Shown: positions 1 to 5,249, counted from the stretch's first letter. The stretch: DNA of 6,565 bases from an uncultured Actinomycetes bacterium (GCA_903960645.1 CAJCBN010000104.1:1-6565); one strand, 5' to 3'. Notes: generated by a model from the sequence alone, not told the origin. Numbers and translations are program-made.

Positions 1-193
1 CGGCGGCATCCGCCCGCGCTTCCCTAACGACGACCTGCCAGGTGACCTCGACGAGGCGATGGCGGCGATCCCCGCCAAGCTGGCCGAGGGCTACACCTCG
101 ATCTGCTTCAAGCCGTCCCAGTACACGGACGATCCGGCCGCGGTGCCAGACCTCTGCCGCCGCGTGGTCGCGGCAGTCGACGCCTGCGCCTGA
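1..193 (+). CDS. C-terminal fragment of a probable LLM-type (F420-dependent-like) TIM-barrel oxidoreductase
   Basis: An open frame enters from the left edge (first full codon at base 2) and ends at TGA 191-193, giving 63 residues. The fragment has an acidic helix (GDLDEAMAAIPAKLAEG), then a short strand and loop (TSICFKPSQYTDD), then a last helix (AVPDLCRRVVAAVDA). The pattern helix, 'G-Y-T strand, K-P-S loop, final amphipathic helix ending in RRVV' resembles the end of luciferase-like monooxygenase / F420-dependent oxidoreductases, where the last beta-alpha unit closes the barrel. That is recognition by pattern only: the cofactor-binding N-terminal part lies outside the window, so another TIM-barrel enzyme (for example a sugar-phosphate isomerase-like fold) is possible. 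Codon use matches the neighbouring genes. It converges on the minus-strand gene ending at 333, with the REP-like pair in between. Confidence 0.5.
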   Translation, partial: GGIRPRFPNDDLPGDLDEAMAAIPAKLAEGYTSICFKPSQYTDDPAAVPDLCRRVVAAVDACA

Positions 194-201
194 CGGGTCC
201 G

Positions 202-236
202 AGTGCGACGAAGGGGTCAGACCCTTTGGTCGCACT
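202..236. repeat. REP-like palindrome, copy 1
   Basis: This is an imperfect palindrome centred on A219. Bases 202-218 pair with 220-236 with one mismatch (G210/G228) and one G-U pair (G213/T225). The outer arm is AGTGCGAC and the core is GGGGTCAGACCC. It starts 8 bp after the stop of the upstream plus-strand gene. Extragenic position, a long stem with a minimal loop, and a second inverted copy nearby are the marks of REP elements. It could also serve as a transcript 3'-end hairpin, but no T-tract follows on either strand. Confidence 0.8.
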
Positions 237-281
237 ACCGCTCGAGCACCTGGCGACAGCTCATGGGTGGACAGCAGTCAA

Positions 282-312
282 TGCGACGAACGGGTCTGAC
301 CCCTTCGTCGCA
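282..312. repeat. REP-like palindrome, copy 2 (inverted relative to copy 1)
   Basis: This palindrome is centred on T297. Bases 282-296 pair with 298-312 with one mismatch (C291/C303). Its outer arm TGCGACGAA and core GGGTCTGACCCC match copy 1 when read on the opposite strand: the reverse complement of this copy and copy 1 agree over their first 21 bases and differ mainly in the far arm. The two copies are 45 bp apart in head-to-head orientation, as in BIME-type REP pairs. The far arm ends 20 bp before the stop codon of the minus-strand gene. Confidence 0.8.
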
Positions 313-332
313 CACGCTCGTAGCCAGCACCC

Positions 333-710
333 CTAGGCGGAGGGCTTGCCGCCGCGCAGGTCCTCGCGGAAGCCGTGCACCGGTCGGCCGAGGGCGCGCC
401 ACTGGAAGATCGAGATGGCGGGCAGCTTGTCGTCGTACTCGACGATGCGGGCGTTGCGGCCGATCTTCTGACACTGCGCCGCGATCTCGATCAGATCATC
501 CTTGGTCGGCGCCACGAGCACGAGATGCGCGCCGGTCACGTACTCAAACACGGCGCTGCAGGCCGGACAGGGCCACGGATCCGTGCGAATCGCGTACCAC
601 TCGCCGTCGGAGGTGTCGATGCCCTCAAAGGACTCGATCTCCTCATCGGTCCAGATCGACCGGTCCGTGTCGACGTCCGACGGGGTGATCGTCTCGAGGC
701 GGGGGTCCAT
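333..710 (-). CDS. Hypothetical 125-residue protein with a single CPAC motif
   Basis: I do not recognise this family. The protein is small, acidic at the N-terminus (residues 1-36 rich in D and E) and has no signal peptide or membrane segment, so it is probably cytoplasmic. Residues 38-60 (WYAIRTD, then PCPACSAVFEYVTG) carry one C48-x2-C51 pair, which could be half a zinc site or a redox pair; C80 is the only other cysteine. Residues 61-105 alternate hydrophobic strands and a helix (HLVLVAP; DDLIEIAAQCQKIG; ARIVEYD), suggesting a small alpha/beta domain. It lies 17 nt downstream of uvrA on the same strand, so read-through from uvrA is likely, yet the gap also contains a TANNNT box spaced for a leaderless start. 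The ATG at 710-708 has no Shine-Dalgarno sequence. Codon bias is that of the neighbours and supports a real gene. A role in DNA repair would be guilt by association only. Confidence 0.75.
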   Translation of the reverse strand: MDPRLETITPSDVDTDRSIWTDEEIESFEGIDTSDGEWYAIRTDPWPCPACSAVFEYVTGAHLVLVAPTKDDLIEIAAQCQKIGRNARIVEYDDKLPAISIFQWRALGRPVHGFREDLRGGKPSA

Positions 711-717
711 GCGCGGC

Positions 718-723
718 AGCGTA
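718..723 (-). promoter_or_regulatory. Putative -10 box (TACGCT) for the 125-residue CPAC protein, leaderless start
   Basis: On the minus strand TACGCT ends 7 nt before the ATG at 710, placing the expected transcription start at or next to the A of the ATG. The box lies wholly within the 17-nt gap after the uvrA stop codon and overlaps a small inverted repeat (GCGTA / TACGC, 719-733). No -35 hexamer is evident. The call rests on the same arrangement recurring at three other starts in the window. Confidence 0.4.
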
Positions 724-727
724 CCCG

Positions 728-3583
728 CTACGCGGGGACCTTGGCGGCCTTCGTCGCCTTGCCTGCGGCGAGCAGGGGGATCAGGAACCGGCCCGTGTGC
801 GAGGCCGCCACCTTCGCGACCTGCTCGGGCGTCCCCACGGCGAGCACCTCGCCACCGGCGTCGCCGCCCTCGGGGCCGAGGTCGATCAGCCAGTCGGACT
901 GCTTGATGACGTCGAGGTTGTGCTCGATCACGAGCACCGTGTTGCCGGTGTCCACGAGGCGCTGCAGGACGTGCAGCAGCTTCTCCACGTCGGCCATGTG
1001 CAGGCCCGTTGTCGGCTCGTCCAGCACGTAGAGCGTGCGCCCGGTGGCCACCTTGGCGAGCTCGGTGGCCAGCTTGACGCGCTGCGCCTCACCGCCGGAC
1101 AGCGTGGTCGCCGGCTGGCCGAGCCGCACGTAGTCGAGGCCGACGTCGTGGAGCGTCTGCAGGCGCCGCCGCAGCTTCGGAATCTTGGAGAAGAACGTCA
1201 GCGCCTCCTCGATCGGCATCTCGAGCACGTCCGCGATGGACTTGCCCTTGAAGCGGACCTCGAGCGTCTCCTTGTTGTAGCGCCGCCCGCCGCAGATCTC
1301 GCAGGGCACGTAAATGTCGGGGAGGAAGTGCATCTCGATCTTCAACGTGCCGTCGCCGCGACAGGCCTCGCAGCGCCCGCCCTTGACGTTGAAGGAGAAG
1401 CGTCCCTGCTTGTAGCCGCGGGTCTTGGCGTCGGGCGTGTCGGCGTAGAGCTGCCGGATGTGGTCGAACACGCCGGTGTAGGTGGCGGGGTTCGAGCGCG
1501 GCGTGCGGCCGATCGGCGACTGGTCGATCGCGATCACCTTGTCGAAGTGCTCGATGCCCTCAATCGAGCCATGGGCCCCGGCGCGGACGCGCGACTTCAG
1601 CAGCGCACCCTGCATGGAGCGCAGCACCACGTCGTTGACGAGCGTGGACTTGCCCGACCCGCTGACGCCGGTGACGGTGACAAAGCGGCCGACCGGAATC
1701 TCCGCATCGATGTCCTTGAGGTTGTGCTCGCGGGCGCCGCGCACGACCAGAAACTCGTCGGCCGGAGGGCGACGCTCGGGCACGGCGATCGCGCGCCGCC
1801 CGCTGAGGAACTGCCCCGTCACGGAGTCCTTGGACTTCATCACGACCTTCGGGGTACCGGCGGCGACCACGCGTCCGCCGTGCTCCCCCGCCCCCGGGCC
1901 CATGTCGACGAGCCAGTCGGACTCCCGCATCGTGTCCTCATCGTGCTCGACGACGATGACGGTGTTGCCGAGGTCGCGGAGGCGCGTGAGCGTCCCCAGC
2001 AGTCGATGATTATCGCGCTGGTGGAGACCGATCGACGGCTCGTCGAGGATGTACAGCACGCCGACCAGGCTGGACCCGATCTGGGTGGCAAGGCGGATGC
2101 GCTGGGCCTCGCCGCCCGACAGGGTGGACGCGCCCCGGTTGAGCGACAGGTACCCCACGCCGACATCGTTGAGGAAGCTCAGGCGCTCGACGATCTCGCG
2201 CAGGATCCGGTCGGCGATCAGCGTCTCGTTGGGCGACAAGTCAAGCGACTGGGACCACTTGATGGCCGCCTCGACGGATTGGTCCGTGGTCTGGTGGATG
2301 GAGAGGCCGCCGACCGTGACGGCGAGGCTCTCCGGCTTGAGGCGAGCGCCGTGGCAGTCGGGGCACGGCCGCAGCGCCATCCACTCCTCGATGCGCTCCT
2401 TCTGGGGCTCCGACTCCGTCTCGTCGTAGCGACGCTTGAGGCTGGCGAGCAGACCCTCCCAGGCCACGCTGTACGCGCGCTTGCGGCCGAAGCGGTTCTT
2501 GTAGGTCACCATGATCCGCTCGCCGTCGGTGCCCTGCAGGAACAGATCCTGCTGGGTCTCGGTCAGCTCGCCCCACGGCACGTCGAGCGGGACGTCGAAG
2601 CGCTCCGCGATCGCCAGGACGAGCGACTCGAAGAAGTTGGTGCCGGCCACGTTCCACGGCTGCAGCGCACCGCCTTCGATCGTCACAGCCGGGTCGGGCT
2701 GCACCAGCTCAGGATCGAGCTCCGGCAGCGAGCCGAGACCGTGGCAGTGGGCGCACGCGCCGTGTGGGCTGTTGAAGGAGAACACCCGCGGCGCGAGCTC
2801 GGCGAGCGACACGCCGTGATCGGGGCAGGCGAAGCGCTCGGAGAACGTCAGCGTCTCGCCGTCGACCACCGCGATGTCGAGCAACCCGTCGGCGAGCTGG
2901 AGCGCGGTCTCGACGGAGTCGGTCAGACGCCGGCGCAGATCGTCCTTGAGCACAAGCCGGTCCACGACGACGGCGAGGTCGTGCTTGAACTTCTTGTCGA
3001 GCACGATCTCATCCTCGAGCAGCAGCGTCTCGCCATCGATCTTGACGCGGGTGAAGCCCTCGCCACGCAGCCGCTCGAGCACATCCTTGAACTCGCCCTT
3101 GCGTCCGCGCACGATCGGCGCGTCGACGGTGAACTTCGTCCCCTCGGGCAGACGCAGCACCTGATCGACGATCTGCTCGGCGCTCTGGCCGGTGATCGCC
3201 CGGCCACACTCGGGGCAATGGGGATGCCCGATGCGCGCGTAGAGCAGCCGGAGGTAGTCGTAGATCTCGGTGACGGTGCCCACCGTCGAGCGCGGGTTGC
3301 GCGACGTGGTCTTCTGGTCGATCGAGATGGCAGGAGACAGCCCATCGATGCCGTCGACGTCGGGTTTCTCCATCTGGCCGAGGAACTGGCGCGCGTAGGC
3401 GCTCAGCGATTCGACGTAGCGGCGCTGCCCCTCGGCGTAGAGCGTGTCGAAGGCCAGGCTGGACTTGCCGGAGCCAGACAGGCCCGTGATGCAGATGAGC
3501 TTGTTGCGCGGCAGGACGACCGTGATGTCCTTGAGGTTGTGCTCGCGGGCGCCGCGAATCGTGATCGATTGCTCGATGGCCAT
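728..3583 (-). CDS. uvrA: UvrA, excinuclease ABC subunit A (DNA damage recognition ATPase)
   Basis: UvrA is the ABC-type ATPase that dimerises, scans DNA for lesions and loads UvrB in nucleotide excision repair. The product is 951 residues, close to the usual length of about 940. Both nucleotide-binding modules are complete. The first has Walker A GLSGSGKS (34-41), signature LSGGEAQR (488-495), Walker B LYILDEP (510-516) and H-loop H547. The second has Walker A GVSGSGKS (639-646), signature LSGGEAQR (828-835), Walker B YVLDEP (852-857) and H-loop H888. The zinc modules are C253-x2-H256...C277-x2-C280, a CHCC version of the usual four cysteines, and C738-x2-C741...C761-x2-C764. C407-x2-C410 is a further CPDC pair in the insertion region. 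The tail (939-951) is Ala/Lys-rich and probably disordered. ATG at 3583 gives the family N-terminus (IRGAREHNLKDI) and has no Shine-Dalgarno sequence; a TAGGCT box 6 nt upstream suggests a leaderless mRNA. No LexA-like box is evident in the 46-bp upstream gap. Confidence 0.98.
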   Translation of the reverse strand: MAIEQSITIRGAREHNLKDITVVLPRNKLICITGLSGSGKSSLAFDTLYAEGQRRYVESLSAYARQFLGQMEKPDVDGIDGLSPAISIDQKTTSRNPRSTVGTVTEIYDYLRLLYARIGHPHCPECGRAITGQSAEQIVDQVLRLPEGTKFTVDAPIVRGRKGEFKDVLERLRGEGFTRVKIDGETLLLEDEIVLDKKFKHDLAVVVDRLVLKDDLRRRLTDSVETALQLADGLLDIAVVDGETLTFSERFACPDHGVSLAELAPRVFSFNSPHGACAHCHGLGSLPELDPELVQPDPAVTIEGGALQPWNVAGTNFFESLVLAIAERFDVPLDVPWGELTETQQDLFLQGTDGERIMVTYKNRFGRKRAYSVAWEGLLASLKRRYDETESEPQKERIEEWMALRPCPDCHGARLKPESLAVTVGGLSIHQTTDQSVEAAIKWSQSLDLSPNETLIADRILREIVERLSFLNDVGVGYLSLNRGASTLSGGEAQRIRLATQIGSSLVGVLYILDEPSIGLHQRDNHRLLGTLTRLRDLGNTVIVVEHDEDTMRESDWLVDMGPGAGEHGGRVVAAGTPKVVMKSKDSVTGQFLSGRRAIAVPERRPPADEFLVVRGAREHNLKDIDAEIPVGRFVTVTGVSGSGKSTLVNDVVLRSMQGALLKSRVRAGAHGSIEGIEHFDKVIAIDQSPIGRTPRSNPATYTGVFDHIRQLYADTPDAKTRGYKQGRFSFNVKGGRCEACRGDGTLKIEMHFLPDIYVPCEICGGRRYNKETLEVRFKGKSIADVLEMPIEEALTFFSKIPKLRRRLQTLHDVGLDYVRLGQPATTLSGGEAQRVKLATELAKVATGRTLYVLDEPTTGLHMADVEKLLHVLQRLVDTGNTVLVIEHNLDVIKQSDWLIDLGPEGGDAGGEVLAVGTPEQVAKVAASHTGRFLIPLLAAGKATKAAKVPA

Positions 3584-3589
3584 CCGACC

Positions 3590-3595
3590 AGCCTA
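3590..3595 (-). promoter_or_regulatory. Putative -10 box (TAGGCT) for uvrA, leaderless start
   Basis: Read on the minus strand, TAGGCT is followed by GGTCGG and then the uvrA ATG. A 6-nt gap puts transcription initiation at the start codon. No Shine-Dalgarno-like AGGAGG lies upstream of the ATG. The -35 zone overlaps the GC-rich hairpin at 3603-3624, and no TTGACA-like hexamer is seen. Confidence 0.45.
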
Positions 3596-3602
3596 ATCGC
3601 AG

Positions 3603-3624
3603 ACCCGGCGCCGGCTGGCCGGGT
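3603..3624 (-). terminator. Possible weak hairpin terminator between the DUF4389 gene and uvrA
   Basis: ACCCGGC (3603-3609) pairs with GCCGGGT (3618-3624) around an 8-nt loop. The same stretch also contains the perfect palindrome CCGGCGCCGG (3605-3614), so the fold is ambiguous. It begins 5 nt past the stop of the DUF4389 gene in the minus direction and lies 7 nt before the uvrA -10 box. There is no T-tract, so termination would be inefficient or Rho-assisted; it may simply be GC-rich spacer. Confidence 0.3.
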
Positions 3625-3629
3625 ACGGG

Positions 3630-4292
3630 CTACGGGCCGAGGCGGAAGGGCGGGTACCGATCGGTCGTCAGGAGGAAGGCGTAGCAGGTGACGCGCGTCG
3701 ACCAACGGAGCGTGCCGACCGCATAGTCGAAGAGTCCTCGTGGGTAGCGGCCGGTGAAGAGGATCGCGATCCACGCGATCAGGATGGTCACGACCAGGCC
3801 GAGGCCGAGGAAGAAGAGCACCACGTAGTGCGGGAAGGCGAGCAGCCACTTGACGAGCGGCAGTCCGCGCGAGAGCTCGGTCTTGGCGTCGGGGTACGGG
3901 ACCCGCAGGTTCAGCGCCTGACGATCCTCAGTCGACGGGTACTCGTCGCGCATGAGGTAGAGGTAGATCGCCACGCGGTTGGTGAAGGCCAGCAGGTTGA
4001 CGTTGAAGTCGAACCACCAACGCGGGTAGCGATGGCGAAAGAGGAGGAGCAGCAGGGTTGGCAGGAACAGGAAGCCACCGACGGCGGTCGCCGTCTGGGC
4101 GCCCGACCCGTCCGTCGAGAACGACGACGCGGACTGCACGAACAACTCGAGCAGGATCAACACCGGGATGGCGAGCAGCAGCCGGAAGAAGGTGGTGACG
4201 CGGTTCAGCGGACGTTCCGGATACTCCACGTCAAGCTGAACGGGATACGGATCGGCCGGTGCCGGAGGGCCGATGGTCTCTGGACTGCTCAT
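3630..4292 (-). CDS. DUF4389 integral membrane protein
   Basis: The 220-residue product matches what I know of the DUF4389 family, which has no assigned biochemical function. A Pro-rich cytoplasmic leader (1-18) is followed by YPVQLDVEYPERPLNR (16-31), a typical family opening, then a hydrophobic segment (about 36-54), a second (about 72-86) and a third (about 154-180). An internal duplication is plain: RYPRWWFDFNVN...RVAIY...RDEYPS (88-120) is repeated as RYPRGLFDYAVG...RVTCY...TDRYPPF (182-216), each copy after a hydrophobic segment. The frame is open upstream to 4388, but ATG at 4292 is preferred: the extra 32 residues (Ala/Pro/Arg-rich) look non-coding and would run through the ridA start region, and a TACCCT box lies 6 nt before this ATG. 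It lies 46 bp upstream of uvrA on the same strand and may be partly co-transcribed with it. Confidence 0.88.
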   Translation of the reverse strand: MSSPETIGPPAPADPYPVQLDVEYPERPLNRVTTFFRLLLAIPVLILLELFVQSASSFSTDGSGAQTATAVGGFLFLPTLLLLLFRHRYPRWWFDFNVNLLAFTNRVAIYLYLMRDEYPSTEDRQALNLRVPYPDAKTELSRGLPLVKWLLAFPHYVVLFFLGLGLVVTILIAWIAILFTGRYPRGLFDYAVGTLRWSTRVTCYAFLLTTDRYPPFRLGP

Positions 4293-4298
4293 AGACGG

Positions 4299-4304
4299 AG
4301 GGTA
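4299..4304 (-). promoter_or_regulatory. Putative -10 box (TACCCT) for the DUF4389 gene, leaderless start
   Basis: On the minus strand TACCCT is followed by 6 nt (CCGTCT) and the ATG at 4292. No Shine-Dalgarno sequence precedes the ATG. This box is back to back with the ridA -10 candidate at 4323-4328, separated by 18 bp, so each box occupies the -35 zone of the other. No separate -35 hexamer is visible. Confidence 0.45.
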
Positions 4305-4322
4305 CGCGCCCCATCGGGCGGC

Positions 4323-4328
4323 TAGGCT
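4323..4328 (+). promoter_or_regulatory. Putative -10 box (TAGGCT) for ridA
   Basis: TAGGCT on the plus strand predicts a start near 4335, giving a leader of about 20 nt that contains the AGGAGG ribosome site. It is the same hexamer as the one proposed for uvrA. No good -35 is present at 16-18 bp upstream; that position is taken by the divergent -10 box of the DUF4389 gene. Confidence 0.4.
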
Positions 4329-4343
4329 GCGGAGGTTCCACAC

Positions 4344-4350
4344 AGGAGGA
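4344..4350 (+). promoter_or_regulatory. Strong Shine-Dalgarno site for ridA
   Basis: AGGAGGA ends 4 nt before the ATG at 4355 and fixes the ridA start. It is the only near-perfect ribosome binding site seen before a complete gene in the window; the other complete genes lack one. Confidence 0.85.
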
Positions 4351-4354
4351 AGCA

Positions 4355-4741
4355 ATGCCGCAGGAGAAGCTGCACCCGGAGGGCGCACCGCCGCCGTCCG
4401 CCCCGTACACCCCGGCCATCAAGGTCGGCGACACGCTCTGGACGTCTGGTCAGGCGCCGTTCAACGATCGCAACGAGGTCGAGGGCGCCGACGTCGCCGC
4501 CCAGACCGAGGTGGTGTTCGACAACCTCGAGCGCGTCCTCGCCGCCGGCGGTGCGACCCTGGCCGACGTGGTCAAGATCACCGCACACCTGCAGGACCTG
4601 GCCGGTGACTTCGCCGCCTACAACGAGGTCTACGCGCGACGTTTCGGCACGCATCGTCCGTGTCGCACGACGGTTGGCAGCACGCTCGGCGGGTTCCTCG
4701 TCGAGATCGACGCCGTTGCCGTGGTCGGCTCGGCGACGTAG
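4355..4741 (+). CDS. ridA: RidA/YjgF/UK114-family enamine/imine deaminase-like protein
   Basis: RidA proteins are small cytoplasmic trimers. The archetype hydrolyses reactive enamine/imine intermediates (such as 2-aminoacrylate from PLP enzymes) and so protects PLP-dependent enzymes. The 128-residue product has the normal length and the family pattern: APYTPAIKVGDTLWTSGQ (17-33) with the active-site-type tyrosine Y18, the NLERVLAAGGATLADVVKIT helix and strand (57-76), YNEVYARRF (89-97), and the signature RPCRTTVGSTLGGFLVEIDA (101-120). R104 corresponds to the catalytic carboxylate-binding arginine of archetypal RidA, and E117 to the conserved glutamate. Retention of this arginine supports deaminase activity over the Rid subfamilies that lack it, although subfamily and substrate cannot be settled by eye. 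The gene is divergent from the DUF4389 gene with a 62-bp gap, and is followed by a hairpin and the lipoprotein gene. Neither neighbour is an amino-acid enzyme that would indicate a substrate. Confidence 0.93.
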   Translation: MPQEKLHPEGAPPPSAPYTPAIKVGDTLWTSGQAPFNDRNEVEGADVAAQTEVVFDNLERVLAAGGATLADVVKITAHLQDLAGDFAAYNEVYARRFGTHRPCRTTVGSTLGGFLVEIDAVAVVGSAT

Positions 4742-4759
4742 CCGAGCGCTGGTGTCGAT

Positions 4760-4794
4760 GTGGTGGCGGCCGCCGGTCCCGGGGCCGCCACCGC
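4760..4794 (+). terminator. Hairpin after ridA, abutting the lipoprotein promoter
   Basis: GGTGGCGGCC (4762-4771) pairs perfectly with GGCCGCCACC (4783-4792), extendable by a G-U and a G-C pair to 4760/4794, around an 11-nt GC-rich loop. It begins 18 nt after the ridA stop. No T-tract follows, so it is a stem-only terminator candidate; the next bases are the -10 box of the lipoprotein gene. Confidence 0.55.
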
Positions 4795-4795
4795 A

Positions 4796-4801
4796 TAGAC
4801 T
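4796..4801 (+). promoter_or_regulatory. Putative -10 box (TAGACT) for the lipoprotein gene, leaderless start
   Basis: TAGACT ends 7 nt before the ATG at 4809, with no Shine-Dalgarno sequence between (CCCCAGC), which places initiation at or one base before the start codon. The -35 zone falls inside the loop of the hairpin at 4760-4794 and shows no TTGACA-like sequence. Confidence 0.5.
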
Positions 4802-4808
4802 CCCCAGC

Positions 4809-5249
4809 ATGAAGCGAACGACACTCCCCCTCCTGCTCCTGCTCTGCACCGCCGCGCTTGCCCTCGTTGGCTGTGGCGGCGGCGACACCGCCTCCAGCGC
4901 TGAGAGCGCCATGTCCAGCGCCGAGAGCGTTGCCGAGAGCGTGATCGGCGGCGGCGCCGCCGTCTGCGATCAGGCCACCCTCGACGCCTGGGTTGCCGCC
5001 TACGGCGAGCAGGCCGAGATCGGCGGGGCGACGCTGCCGCAGGCCGAGTTCGCGTGCGCCGACGGCTGGGCCGTGATCTTCCCGACGGTCGGCACGAGCA
5101 ACGCCGACGATTCGTACACGGAGACGATCGTGCTGCAGGCTGAGGGACCGATCTGGGCCCTGATGGACCGCGCGAAGGTGTGCGGCGCCTCTGAGGCCGA
5201 GTCCGAGGTTCCGGCCACGCTCTACCAGGACGCCTGCCAGACCAACTAG
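4809..5249 (+). CDS. Small secreted lipoprotein of unknown function
   Basis: The 146-residue product begins MKRTT followed by a hydrophobic stretch (LPLLLLLCTAALAL) and a lipobox L19-V20-G21-C22, so it should be exported, lipidated on C22 and held on the outer face of the cytoplasmic membrane. A GGGDTASS spacer leads into a small Ser-Ala-Glu repeat (SSAESAMSSAESVAESV, 29-45), probably a flexible tether, then a compact domain. The domain has AYGEQAEIGGATLPQAEFACADGWAVIF (64-91), TIVLQAEGPIWALMDRAKVCG (106-126) and YQDACQTN at the end. Four mature cysteines besides the lipid-bearing one (C53, C83, C125, C143) could form two disulfides. The 'C-ADGWAV ... W-ALM-RAKVC' arrangement recalls small secreted domains of actinobacteria but I cannot name a family. 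ATG at 4809 is chosen for the signal peptide and the TAGACT box. The frame is open much further upstream inside ridA, but that extension is out of frame with ridA and not credible. Confidence 0.88.
   Translation: MKRTTLPLLLLLCTAALALVGCGGGDTASSAESAMSSAESVAESVIGGGAAVCDQATLDAWVAAYGEQAEIGGATLPQAEFACADGWAVIFPTVGTSNADDSYTETIVLQAEGPIWALMDRAKVCGASEAESEVPATLYQDACQTN
4875..4951 (+). repeat. Short degenerate tandem repeat coding the Ser-Ala-Glu tether
   Basis: The unit TCCAGCGC(T/C)GAGAGCG occurs twice (from about 4893 and 4914) followed by a partial copy (GCCGAGAGCG), embedded between runs of GGCGGC at both ends. It encodes SSAES/SSAES/AES in the lipoprotein linker. It is a low-complexity coding repeat that may vary in length between strains. 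Confidence 0.55.

Noticed and set aside
202..312. The two palindromes as a mini CRISPR array or attachment site
   Set aside because: There are only two copies in opposite orientation, no direct-repeat/spacer periodicity, and no cas or integrase gene nearby. A REP-like pair explains them better.
203..688. Plus-strand open frames running through the REP pair and opposite the 125-residue gene
   Set aside because: The products are Arg/Ser/Pro-rich low-complexity translations typical of out-of-frame GC-rich DNA, with no ribosome site. The minus-strand frame has a coherent protein composition.
3584..3629. A LexA/SOS operator upstream of uvrA
   Set aside because: I looked for a GAAC-N4-GTTC-like palindrome in this short gap and saw none. 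An operator further upstream, inside the DUF4389 gene, cannot be excluded by eye.
797..3691. A 964-codon open frame on the plus strand lying opposite uvrA
   Set aside because: It is the antisense shadow of uvrA in GC-rich DNA. Its translation is Ala/Leu/Arg/Glu/Val-rich with no recognisable domain, while the minus strand encodes an unmistakable full-length UvrA.
4293..4388. N-terminal extension of the DUF4389 protein by 32 residues to an ATG at 4388
   Set aside because: The extra stretch is Ala/Pro/Arg-rich, runs across the divergent promoter region and the ridA start, and the family-type N-terminus and TACCCT box both favour ATG 4292.
4551..4808. Upstream extension of the lipoprotein frame into ridA
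   Set aside because: It overlaps ridA in another frame, is Arg/Ser/Pro-rich, and would bury the lipoprotein signal peptide inside the protein.
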